A DNA stretch of 5,446 bases from Acidithiobacillus sulfuriphilus (GCF_003721225.1 NZ_RIZI01000082.1:1-5446), one strand, 5' to 3'. Positions 1 through 5,293 are shown, counted from the first letter of the stretch. Notes: generated from the letters alone by a model not told the origin. Program-made: numbers and translations.

Positions 1-263
1 TCCCGGCAATATTCGCTCAACTCCACCTCTGACAGCAGGGCCGTTTCCACCACCGCGGCCAGTTTGGACTCGGCAGACCAGCCCTCTGCTGTCTTCTTGG
101 TCACTGCACTCATCGCCCCACTCGCCATCGCCTGCTTACGCCAATGGTACAGAGTAACATCAGAAATCCCTTCCTGTTTGGCCAGTTCCGCCACGGACAA
201 ACTGGTGGGCGGCAACATCTTCTGCAATACAGCGGCCTTACGTTCTGCTGAATAACCCTTCAT
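1..263 (-). CDS. IS3-family transposase OrfA, 5' part, cut by the window edge
   Basis: Reading the minus strand from ATG at 263 gives 87 open codons to the window edge. The protein starts MKGYSAERKAAVLQKMLPP and contains a clear helix-turn-helix, roughly residues 22-45, with the core VAELAKQEGISDVTLYHWRK. This is the HTH_Tnp_1 pattern of IS3-family OrfA proteins, which bind the terminal repeats of the element. The second part (around residues 60-87, ending ELSEYCR) resembles the region between the HTH and the leucine zipper in this OrfA subgroup. OrfB with the DDE catalytic domain would lie outside the window to the left. No strong Shine-Dalgarno sequence precedes the start; GGCGG lies about 20 bases upstream. 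The gene follows the broken relaxase on the same strand. The family call comes from recalled similarity. Confidence 0.8.
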   Translation of the reverse strand, partial: MKGYSAERKAAVLQKMLPPTSLSVAELAKQEGISDVTLYHWRKQAMASGAMSAVTKKTAEGWSAESKLAAVVETALLSEVELSEYCR

Positions 264-320
264 CTCGATAATCCACTTTCCGCCCCCACTCTACGACTTA
301 CTCCATTTCAGAGAGGCGAC
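1..320 (-). mobile_element. IS3-like insertion sequence, one end only; outer boundary unresolved
   Basis: The OrfA start at 263 implies that the terminal inverted repeat of the element lies just to its right, usually within some tens of bases. I cannot fix the tip: the other end is outside the window, so there is no partner repeat to compare and no target duplication to see. The relaxase frame ends at 291 with residues SLKWSKS, which do not look conserved and may be encoded by IS DNA. The true boundary is therefore probably between about 290 and 345; 320 is a placeholder. Confidence 0.45.
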
Positions 321-1263
321 AACTACCCTGACACCGGGGGCCGGTCGGCTATCGCCTCCGGCAGGCGCTGCAACTCCTGCCTCATTTGCTGCATTTCGCT
401 CAAGGTCCGCGATGCGATGCTTTGCAATTCGCTGGATGTCGGCAAGGATTTCACTATCTCTAACTTGGTCATAATCAACCGCCTTTGCGAGATTCGCCCA
501 TTTGTATCTATCGCCCAGAGATGATCCTTTGAACGTCACGCCATCCAAATGAAAGGAAAAGCCATTTAATCGCCCGGTGGATGCGACATTTGGCACAACA
601 ATGACGCCCCGCTGCTCCAGATATTCCACAAAGTCAGGCGCTGTTTTAGGTTCCCGCGTGGCCTCATTTAGCCATTCCTGCAACACCAATCTCGGAGGTT
701 TAGCTTCCGTGCGGACGGCTTTTTCCAATTCGTCCTTGGTTGGTTGGCTGCCTGGCCTCCGGCATCTTGATTTTGCCGTCCGGCGTGTACTCTGGGCCTT
801 TCGTAATCGTCAATCCAAACTCGTACTCCAAGGAGTGGATATGGCGGGTGCTAGCCAGATTTTCGTTTTTACCCAGATAGACTTTGCCATCAAGGGCCAC
901 TCTGGAGGCCACGATATGCACATGCTGGCCTTCAAAATCATCATGCAGGACATAACAGCGTGGGTGCAGGGTGCCAAAACCCATTTTTTCCATATAAGCG
1001 TCGGCAATGGCCACCCACTGCTCCTGCGTGATGCGCTCGCCCTTCGGCAGGCGAAGGGAGTTATGCCAGACAGGTTTGCCAATGTCCGGGCGAAGTTTCC
1101 GCGTAATGCCAAACTCCCGCGAAAGTGCGCGCGGGCCGGTACCTGACATGTTGCCGCCAATCAGAACGCCGGGAAACTTTTTGTGGTCGGCGTCCCGGCC
1201 AAAAACATAGTTCAGGACACCGCGAAAACCAGTACCGCGCCTAATCTTCTGCATCCCCTCCAT
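291..1263 (-). pseudogene. MOBP-type relaxase (mobilization nuclease), split by a 4-base duplication
   Basis: The relaxase nicks oriT and stays bound to the 5' end of the transferred strand. From ATG at 1263 (GGAGGA five bases upstream) the first frame gives 187 aa to a stop at 700-702. It carries RGVLNYVFG near the N-terminus, with Tyr19 a candidate nucleophile, and the three-histidine metal motif HDDFEGQHVH (His107, His114, His116). The second frame continues from about 735 to the stop at 291 with KAVRTEAKPPRLVLQEW and PNVASTGRLNGFSFHLDG, typical of the segment after the nuclease domain in this family. The two frames join cleanly as QPTKDELEKAV if one of three CCAA units (TTGG on the plus strand, 736-747) is removed, giving about 322 aa. 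As written the protein stops just after the nuclease domain. The C-terminus may also be cut by the adjacent IS. The truncated product could still nick DNA, but I call the gene broken. Confidence 0.85.
736..747. repeat. Three tandem TTGG units at the relaxase frameshift
   Basis: The plus strand reads TTGGTTGGTTGG, which is CCAA three times on the coding strand. Two copies would restore one continuous relaxase frame across the break. The third copy is therefore the likely cause of the frameshift, probably by replication slippage. Confidence 0.8.
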
Positions 1264-1648
1264 CGGGTTCCTCCCCTGAATCGGAATCTGCTGTGCCAAT
1301 AAGCTGAAGTCGCAGCGCCTGTACCTGATCACGCAAAGCCTCTAAAACATCGGACGGGATTGCGTGAGCGTTGCCTTGGTTGATGGCCGCCTGATATTGA
1401 TTGAGGTTCGACACAATGGTTGCCAAGGCCGCCCATGCCCTCAGATTGATGGACGGAATCGCAGGCGGCAGTTTGTCCAGCGAGGCCATGCGTATCCATT
1501 TACCACGCTGATAACGACCGCGCCGGGCATCCAGCAAGCGAAGCTCGGCCACGTTGAGCCGAACGCTCACGCAATGGGTCCGCTTGTCGGTGGCGTCCAG
1601 GGGCGATGGTCCACGGCGGCGAAAACGAGTCAGATCAACATCCATCAT
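1241..1648 (-). CDS. mobC: MobC-like relaxosome accessory protein
   Basis: This 135-aa protein probably binds oriT and helps the relaxase open the nick region. Residues 25-57 (THCVSVRLNVAELRLLDARR and following) look like a ribbon-helix-helix DNA-binding fold. Residues 71-118 contain AWAALATIVSNLNQYQAAIN, matching the (N)LNQ...N signature of the MobC family. The C-terminal 15 residues are acidic. I chose ATG at 1648 because AGGAG lies six bases upstream; a second ATG follows immediately at 1645, and the longer frame would need a TTG with no such site. The stop at 1241-1243 overlaps the relaxase start at 1263 by 23 bases, so the two genes are translationally coupled, as is usual for mobC-relaxase pairs. 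It appears intact although its partner is broken. The family call rests on motif and gene order. Confidence 0.75.
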   Translation of the reverse strand: MMDVDLTRFRRRGPSPLDATDKRTHCVSVRLNVAELRLLDARRGRYQRGKWIRMASLDKLPPAIPSINLRAWAALATIVSNLNQYQAAINQGNAHAIPSDVLEALRDQVQALRLQLIGTADSDSGEEPDGGDAED

Positions 1649-1690
1649 GGCTGGCTCCTGGCGAATCAAACGCAGTGCGCTGAGCGGGGT

Positions 1691-1710
1691 GTCGGGGCTT
1701 CAGCCCTGAC
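1691..1710. repeat. Near-perfect 20-bp palindrome upstream of mobC
   Basis: GTCGGGGCTTCAGCCCTGAC pairs nine bases on each side of a two-base centre with one mismatch (G opposite T). It lies about 43 bases upstream of the mobC start. It could be an operator, a relaxosome-binding site or a small hairpin; no U-run follows, so a terminator is not supported. Confidence 0.6.
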
Positions 1711-1855
1711 CGAGGACAACCAAGCGAAGCGCAGGTTAGCCCTCGCTCCCTGCCAGATGGCGATGCAAAACCATCAAAACCAACGGTCACAACTGGGATC
1801 GTTATGTCCAAATTTTGTCCACGATCACCAAGCATCCTCCTCCGGGTAACGCTGC

Positions 1856-1874
1856 CCCCCGCATGACGCGGGGG
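1856..1874. repeat. GC-rich hairpin CCCCCGC/GCGGGGG
   Basis: A perfect seven-base stem with the five-base loop ATGAC. It overlaps the outer edge of the left inverted-repeat arm at 1872-1898. A shorter palindrome sits at the matching place beside the right arm (2772-2783). Confidence 0.65.
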
Positions 1875-1898
1875 TGTTCCGTCCGGCGGGGAGAAGGG
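1872..1898 (+). repeat. Left arm of a 27-bp inverted repeat bracketing hicAB
   Basis: The reverse complement matches 2749-2775 at 24 of 27 positions; the three mismatches are one block in the middle (CGG against AAA). The shared flanks are CCCTTCTCCCCGCCGGA and AACACCC. Weaker similarity continues outward: both arms have GATGCT within about 30-40 bases. hicAB lies between the arms. Confidence 0.75.
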
Positions 1899-1994
1899 GT
1901 CCATCCCCGGCGTGACTCGGACCCATATATGAGGCATTGGCGACTGCGGCATCACATCACACCAGCAGGCATGGCTGACGCTTGCATATTTTGC

Positions 1995-2000
1995 TATCAT
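1995..2000 (+). promoter_or_regulatory. Possible -10 element (TATCAT) for hicAB, suggesting a leaderless mRNA
   Basis: TATCAT ends six bases before the hicA ATG, and the AT-rich stretch 1982-2006 stands out from its surroundings. No good -35 is present at normal spacing (TGGCTG at 1972-1977 is poor); TTGCAT at 1982-1987 is too close. No Shine-Dalgarno sequence precedes hicA. If this -10 is used, transcription would start at or next to the start codon. Confidence 0.3.
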
Positions 2001-2006
2001 GTATCT

Positions 2007-2261
2007 ATGCAGAAACGCCATCAGAAGACCTTGCAAGCCCTCTTTCGGCAACCCACTTCGGGAACCGTCGCATTTGCCGATATTGAGGCGCTTATCCTTG
2101 CGCTCGGCGGCGAGGTCTTGGAACGCGAAGGATCGCGGGTCAAAATCACTCTGAAAAGCGAGCAATGGCGATGTCATCGTCCGCACCCTGGAAAAGAGGC
2201 AAAAAAGTACCAGGTGGAGGAGGCAAGGGAACTTTTGGAGCGTGTGGGAGTGAAACCATGA
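2007..2261 (+). CDS. hicA: HicA-family toxin (mRNA interferase)
   Basis: The 84-aa product belongs to the small HicA toxins, which cut mRNA through a double-stranded-RNA-binding-like fold and are neutralized by HicB. The diagnostic parts are TVAFADIEALILALGGEV (residues 20-37), REGSRVKITL (40-49) and HRPHPGKE (57-64). In the classical family the second motif is G-S-H with a catalytic histidine; here that position is Arg44, as in a divergent HicA subgroup with EGSRV. ATG at 2007 gives the usual family length; upstream extension would run through the inverted repeat and lacks family residues. The stop overlaps the hicB start as ATGA, giving tight coupling. No ribosome-binding site is evident. 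The pair lies opposite to all neighbouring genes, as expected of an acquired stability module. Whether this form is an active nuclease is unknown. Confidence 0.85.
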   Translation: MQKRHQKTLQALFRQPTSGTVAFADIEALILALGGEVLEREGSRVKITLKSEQWRCHRPHPGKEAKKYQVEEARELLERVGVKP

Positions 2262-3661
2262 ACACCATGACGTACAAGGGATATACCGCCCGAATCGATT
2301 TCGACGAACGCGACAGCATTTTTGTTGGGCGCGTACTCGGGGTGCGCCCCATCATCAGTTTTCACGGAGAAACGGTCGCCGAACTGCGTGCCCAATTCAA
2401 CGCTGCAGTGGATGATTATCTGGAGGATTGCGCAGCTCAGGGCATTCCTCCAGAAAAACCCGCCTCTGGAAACCTCATGCTTCGGGTGCCGCCGGAAGTC
2501 CATGGCGCGGTGCTCGTCGCCGCTCAAGCGTCTGGGAAAAGTCTCAATCAGTGGGCGGCGGAGGTTCTGAGAAACGCAGCGAACCACTGACTGTGACGAT
2601 GACCGGCCATAACCATCACGCAGAGGGGCAAAGTGACGCGCAATGTCCATCCTCCCGAAGGCCAAGACTCCTTCGGCACAGATCGATTGCCCGAATCGCC
2701 TGCCGGCGCCATGACCATTACCCCGTTGCATGGCCGCCCCCATATCCACCCTTCTCCCCGCCGGAAAAAACACCCCTGGGGGTCGGCGCCGTAGGCGACG
2801 GGGGAGATGCTGACCCTTCAGGCGGATGCTTGTTATCCGCCTGAAGGGATCCTGAAGGATCCTGAGGAATCGGGCGGGTGCTGCACGCTTTGTCGATTTT
2901 TCGGGTTCTACCGGGCGGGTGCTGCACGGTTTTGAGCCGCGACGGACGATTCTTTCTCCATCGATAAAGATCCCTATCGCCTCCATTCCGGAGGCGTCGA
3001 TCCGGAGTTCTCGGCGACGATGTCGAATCATGGTCGAATCTAACCCCCCGCAGACCGACCGAATCAGGTTGTCCAGATCCCATCCCCCATTGGGCTGACT
3101 TGAGTGACTGAGGATATGCCTGACCATGGCCTGCGATATGCCGGTTTGGAGCCGCGTTATTGGCGTCTGGTCATAATGCACGGGCAGGTCATTCCGGAGT
3201 AGCTCGGCCAGGGCCAATCCTATGCGCACACGCCAAAGGTGCCGCTCGCATCCATTCATCGGGTCAGGTCTGGTAACCGGGCTCTTGACCACATGATCCA
3301 CGAGTCCGCCCATGATCATCCGCTTTGGGGTTTCGATTTCCAGCGTCACCTCGCGGAGCTCACGGATGAGCTTCTGGAGTCCAGAAAGGCTGTGTCGCGC
3401 GTCTGACATTGTTTTCCTCACTTTTGCCGGATCCACCAGTATTTCTATCCCGCCATCCTCTATCTGCCGGGCTTTTTCCGCATGCCATAGGAACGCATCC
3501 AACAAGTCCTGATGCCTTTGGCCGAATCTTCCAGTGACCCGGCATCGCCCCCATGGCGTCACGATCCATTCGCCTGTGCGGTATGTGGGCCTTTGCGTCG
3601 GCTGGCACATTCTGAGGCGGGCGGGGCTGACCGTTGTGGTAGGGAGCGATTCACCAATCAT
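2174..3661 (-). CDS. repC: RepC-like replication initiator with an anomalously long open frame
   Basis: IncQ-type RepC binds origin iterons and opens the origin for RepA. From ATG at 3661 (GGTGA five bases upstream; GTG at 3670 is an alternative) the first 245 residues resemble this family: TPWGRCRVTGRFGQRHQDLL (about 35-54), GGIEILVDPAKVRKTMSDAR and LQKLIRELREVTLEIETP (first winged helix, to about 112), then ITRLQTGISQAMVRHILSHS and NLIRSVCGGLDSTMIRHRRR (second winged helix, about 168-217), ending near GIFIDGERIVRRG at about 2935. Known relatives of roughly 280-300 aa stop near there. Here the frame stays open for another 250 codons to 2174, through the repeats and antisense to all of hicB. 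That tail is arginine-rich and shows no domain, so it is probably unconserved read-through caused by rearrangement. The start overlaps the repA stop by 11 bases, so the two are coupled. Confidence 0.75.
   Translation of the reverse strand: MIGESLPTTTVSPARLRMCQPTQRPTYRTGEWIVTPWGRCRVTGRFGQRHQDLLDAFLWHAEKARQIEDGGIEILVDPAKVRKTMSDARHSLSGLQKLIRELREVTLEIETPKRMIMGGLVDHVVKSPVTRPDPMNGCERHLWRVRIGLALAELLRNDLPVHYDQTPITRLQTGISQAMVRHILSHSSQPNGGWDLDNLIRSVCGGLDSTMIRHRRRELRIDASGMEAIGIFIDGERIVRRGSKPCSTRPVEPEKSTKRAAPARFLRILQDPFRRITSIRLKGQHLPRRLRRRPPGVFFPAGRRVDMGAAMQRGNGHGAGRRFGQSICAEGVLAFGRMDIARHFAPLRDGYGRSSSQSVVRCVSQNLRRPLIETFPRRLSGDEHRAMDFRRHPKHEVSRGGFFWRNALSCAILQIIIHCSVELGTQFGDRFSVKTDDGAHPEYAPNKNAVAFVEIDSGGISLVRHGVHGFTPTRSKSSLASSTWYFFASFPGCGR
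2258..2590 (+). CDS. hicB: HicB-family antitoxin and autorepressor
   Basis: This 110-aa protein has the two-part HicB structure. Residues 1-66 (MTYKGYTARIDFDERDSIFV, then ISFHGETVAELRAQFNAAVDDYLEDC) form the partly degraded RNase-H-like domain that blocks HicA. Residues 71-108 (GNLMLRVPPEVHGAVLVAAQ, ASGKSLNQWAAEVL) form an Arc-type ribbon-helix-helix DNA-binding domain, so the HicAB complex probably represses its own promoter. The start overlaps the hicA stop by four bases, and GGGAG at 2246-2250 gives a seven-base spacer to the ATG, a better translation signal than hicA has. This fits antitoxin being made in excess. The whole gene lies antisense to the downstream extension of the repC frame. 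No missing parts were seen. Confidence 0.9.
   Translation: MNTMTYKGYTARIDFDERDSIFVGRVLGVRPIISFHGETVAELRAQFNAAVDDYLEDCAAQGIPPEKPASGNLMLRVPPEVHGAVLVAAQASGKSLNQWAAEVLRNAANH
2655..2676. repeat. Hairpin CCGAAGG/CCTTCGG downstream of hicB
   Basis: A seven-base perfect stem with an eight-base loop lies 65 bases after the hicB stop. It could end the hicAB transcript or stabilize its 3' end, but no T-run follows, so a classical intrinsic terminator is not supported. Confidence 0.4.
2749..2775 (-). repeat. Right arm of the 27-bp inverted repeat bracketing hicAB
   Basis: Pairs with 1872-1898 at 24 of 27 positions in opposite orientation. Beside it on the outer side is the palindrome ACCCCTGGGGGT (2772-2783), mirroring the hairpin beside the left arm. 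The arms are about 850 bases apart and enclose hicAB with its flanks. Confidence 0.75.
2814..2870 (+). other. oriT: Candidate oriT: 14-bp hairpin followed by ATCCTGA steps
   Basis: CCCTTCAGGCGGAT (2814-2827) and ATCCGCCTGAAGGG (2835-2848) form a perfect 14-base inverted repeat with a seven-base loop. Directly after it are three near-tandem units, CCTGAAGGGAT, CCTGAAGGAT and CCTGAGGAAT, which produce ATCCTG at 2849-2854 and 2859-2864. In RP4-type (MOBP) systems the relaxase nicks within ATCCTG, a few bases from an inverted repeat bound by the accessory protein. The geometry here matches, with the mob genes on the hairpin side so that they would enter the recipient last. The MOBP relaxase and MobC in the window make this plausible. 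Against it: hicAB separates it from mobC, and the motif is short. It could instead be part of oriV. Confidence 0.4.
2871..2887 (+). repeat. Direct repeat copy 1, iteron-like
   Basis: CGGGCGGGTGCTGCACG occurs here and again 41 bases later at 2912-2928. Similarity continues for three more bases after one mismatch. The core GTGCTGCAC is itself a palindrome. Position directly after the conserved part of repC suggests a RepC-binding iteron in the origin. The spacing is larger than usual for tandem iterons of about 22 bases and only two copies are present. Confidence 0.6.
2912..2928 (+). repeat. Direct repeat copy 2, iteron-like
   Basis: Second exact copy of CGGGCGGGTGCTGCACG. It overlaps the last codons of the conserved repC region on the other strand. 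The heptamer GCTGCAC inside it also appears twice upstream of the rep operon (5287-5293 and 5298-5304). Confidence 0.6.
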
Positions 3662-4568
3662 GTGTTTCACCGTTTTTCGCTGCCAGATAAGGTGATCCGC
3701 AGGGGTTCAGGAGGCTGGATAATGCTTTCGGCTTATGGTGGTTCAGCCGTTGTCCCATCCTTTGTTCTTTTGGTGATTCTCCTGTTTCGTCATCGTGCTC
3801 CTGTGACGCAGGTAGGAGCACCCCGCCTTCGTGCCGGAGGAAGTACCGGTGAGGGATGGGTGCCGCATAGTTGTTCTTGGAAACGGAATACCTGATGCGG
3901 GTGCCCGCCGCAGCGTCGTCATGTTCTAGGTATGTGATCGCCGCGCCGAATCTGGCGTTATCCAAGAGTGCGCTCGCACCTCGGATGGAGAATTGATCCC
4001 CGTTGCGATCCCTTCCTGAGCTTTTATTCACATGATGCAGGAACAGCACAGACGCGCCGGTGTTCGCACCTATGCGCTCCAGAACCCGCAGCAGTTGAGC
4101 CATCTCGCCGTTGCTTGACTCGTCCCCGGAGTGAGCCCTGCTCAAGGTGTCGGCAATAATGAGGCGCACTCCGTCTGCGCGTGCCGTCAACCAATTGGCA
4201 TGCCGGCCATCCCGCAGGTCGAAAGGAACTCCCAGCATGGGCAGAACCTCGACCTTTTCCGCGAAGATCTCCCGTTGCTGCAAGGATAAATGACTACCAA
4301 TGGCAAACAGCCTTCGGCGCAGAACGATCTCCGGATCTTCCAACGCGATGTAAAGGGTTCGTCCCGTGCAGTGGGGACCGAATCCCAACAAATCGACTCC
4401 CGCGACGCTTGCCGCGATCTCCAGCGCAAGGAACGATTTACCGACACCGCCGGGCGAATATAGAGCGCCGACAGTTCCGGACAAAAAACCTGAAATGATG
4501 AAGTCCAGCGCGGGAGGTTCGACTTGGAATGCCGACATGATATGGAGCGGTGTGATTTCGCGACTCAT
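3651..4568 (-). CDS. repA: RepA-like hexameric replicative helicase (IncQ type)
   Basis: The 305-aa protein matches the RSF1010 RepA family of ring-shaped DNA helicases, which unwind plasmid DNA at the origin using ATP. Walker A is SPGGVGKS (residues 38-45), followed by LALEIAASVAG; the acidic ATPase residue is in TLYIALEDPE (71-80); Walker B is VRLIIAD (134-140); VLFLHHVNK (174-182) carries the conserved His pair; RGASALLDNARF (196-207) and VSKNNYAAP (229-237) complete the RecA-like core. RSF1010 RepA is about 279 aa, so this one is slightly longer, mostly in a non-conserved C-terminal tail. AAGGAGGA lies five bases before ATG 4568, a strong ribosome-binding site. The start overlaps the upstream gene's stop (ATGA), and the 3' end overlaps repC, giving a three-gene operon. 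All key motifs are present. Confidence 0.92.
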   Translation of the reverse strand: MSREITPLHIMSAFQVEPPALDFIISGFLSGTVGALYSPGGVGKSFLALEIAASVAGVDLLGFGPHCTGRTLYIALEDPEIVLRRRLFAIGSHLSLQQREIFAEKVEVLPMLGVPFDLRDGRHANWLTARADGVRLIIADTLSRAHSGDESSNGEMAQLLRVLERIGANTGASVLFLHHVNKSSGRDRNGDQFSIRGASALLDNARFGAAITYLEHDDAAAGTRIRYSVSKNNYAAPIPHRYFLRHEGGVLLPASQEHDDETGESPKEQRMGQRLNHHKPKALSSLLNPCGSPYLAAKNGETHDW

Positions 4569-5293
4569 GCGGCTCCTCCTTTTCCATTGGAGGCGGAGAT
4601 GCGCGGGCGCCCCCTAGGCCGGGCAGGCGGCGCAACTACAGGTATAGGCGGATGGATGATCGCTTGGAGAATGTCGGCGGTGAAGCGCGGGCCGACCGCA
4701 GTTTGAACAGGCGCGGGAATTTTCCCGGCAGAGACCTTGTTGCGGAGGGTTTTTGGGGAACAGTCCAAGATCCACGCGGCGGACTGGAAGGAGAAGAACG
4801 ATTGCTGATCAGAGGTACAGGCTGGTACTTGGTGTGGCGGTTCTCCGTCCCCTTTGCCACCACCATCATCACTGGATCCTCCTCCACCCTTCTTACGCGG
4901 CGCACACCCGTGCGCACGGTGAGAATTAGCAGTGCGGCGGATGGTGATGTCACGGCCAATCGCACCTCTCTGGGAAAGTTCTTTGGGAATGAACGAGTCA
5001 CGCGTAGGATTGGCATGTTCCCGCTTCTTGCTCCTTCTGATTCGGCGGTCTAGTGGTTGCACGATGAAATGGTCAAGGGCATTGATTGGCGAATGCACTC
5101 CGAGGCGCTCATCCTCGGAATGCCAGGCACCCCAGAATTCCGCACCACCCCACCGGTCCGCAGCGAGCATGGATAGGAGTACGGGAATCGTCACAAACAG
5201 GGACACTACAGGGACTGTGTAGGGATCATAGATTGCCCACACGAACATTGCGACCATCACAACAACTGCGAATTCCACAATTCTGCGCTGCAC
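4565..5293 (-). CDS. Membrane-HTH-AT-hook protein of the rep operon, function unknown
   Basis: I do not recognise this 242-aa protein as a whole. Residues 8-22 and 28-44 are two hydrophobic segments (VVVMVAMFVWAIY; VVSLFVTIPVLLSML), probably a membrane hairpin. A basic stretch DRRIRRSKKR (82-91) follows, then a Gly/Asp-rich linker (about 134-150). Residues 167-213 (FSFQSAAWILDCSPKTLRNK, then RFTADILQAI) resemble an excisionase/MerR-type helix-turn-helix (HTH_17). The tail has RPRGRPR (225-231), an AT-hook-like core. It overlaps the repA start, the place where IncQ plasmids encode small repressors of the rep genes, so a regulatory role is likely by inference. The GTG start at 5293 is uncertain: no ribosome-binding site is seen, and the frame stays open upstream to about 5370 without an ATG. 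ATG at 5257 would still leave both hydrophobic segments largely intact. A frameshift fusion of two genes cannot be excluded. Confidence 0.6.
   Translation of the reverse strand: MQRRIVEFAVVVMVAMFVWAIYDPYTVPVVSLFVTIPVLLSMLAADRWGGAEFWGAWHSEDERLGVHSPINALDHFIVQPLDRRIRRSKKREHANPTRDSFIPKELSQRGAIGRDITIRRTANSHRAHGCAPRKKGGGGSSDDGGGKGDGEPPHQVPACTSDQQSFFSFQSAAWILDCSPKTLRNKVSAGKIPAPVQTAVGPRFTADILQAIIHPPIPVVAPPARPRGRPRISASNGKGGAA

Larger units (their letters stand above)
1649..2006. other. Intergenic region between mobC and hicA
   Basis: This 358-base stretch holds no convincing gene. Longer open frames across it on either strand lack family signatures and cross the palindromes. It should contain the mobC promoter (minus strand) and hicA promoter (plus strand). 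Visible structures are a 20-base near-palindrome at 1691-1710, a GC-rich hairpin at 1856-1874, one arm of the inverted repeat around hicAB (1872-1898), and a short AT palindrome CAAATTTTG near 1810. It is a possible site for oriT or part of the origin, but no exact nic hexamer ATCCTG was seen on either strand here. Confidence 0.6.
2591..2930. other. Non-coding region with origin/transfer-like structures
   Basis: Between hicB and the conserved end of repC there is no gene I can support. The repC frame passes through but shows no conserved residues here. Proceeding rightwards there is a seven-base hairpin (2655-2676), the right arm of the hicAB inverted repeat (2749-2775), a GC palindrome (2772-2783), a 14-base perfect hairpin (2814-2848), tandem ten-base units containing ATCCTGA (2840-2870), and a 17-base direct repeat (2871-2887 and 2912-2928). 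This density of structure is typical of a replication origin and/or oriT. Confidence 0.6.

Noticed and set aside
577..1146. Long plus-strand open frame opposite the relaxase
   Set aside because: It is the antisense shadow of the relaxase, which carries clear family motifs on the minus strand; the plus-strand product shows none.
1815..2006. N-terminal extension of hicA to an upstream start
   Set aside because: It would translate the inverted repeat and hairpin and gives a protein far longer than HicA relatives, without family residues.
1635..2186. Minus-strand frame of about 183 codons across the mobC-hicA intergenic region
   Set aside because: It overlaps the hicAB-flanking inverted repeat and hicA, has no recognisable motif, and is better explained as chance openness in GC-rich DNA.
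1872..2775. pdif/XerC-XerD module around hicAB
   Set aside because: The arms are GC-rich and lack the AT-rich 11-6-11 layout of dif-like sites.
2814..2848. Intrinsic terminator for repC or hicAB
   Set aside because: The stem is strong, but no T-run follows on either strand, so rho-independent termination is not supported.
2718..3083. Minus-strand 121-codon frame overlapping the repC end
   Set aside because: It is Gly/Pro/Arg-rich, overlaps conserved repC in another frame and passes through repeats; no sign of a real gene.
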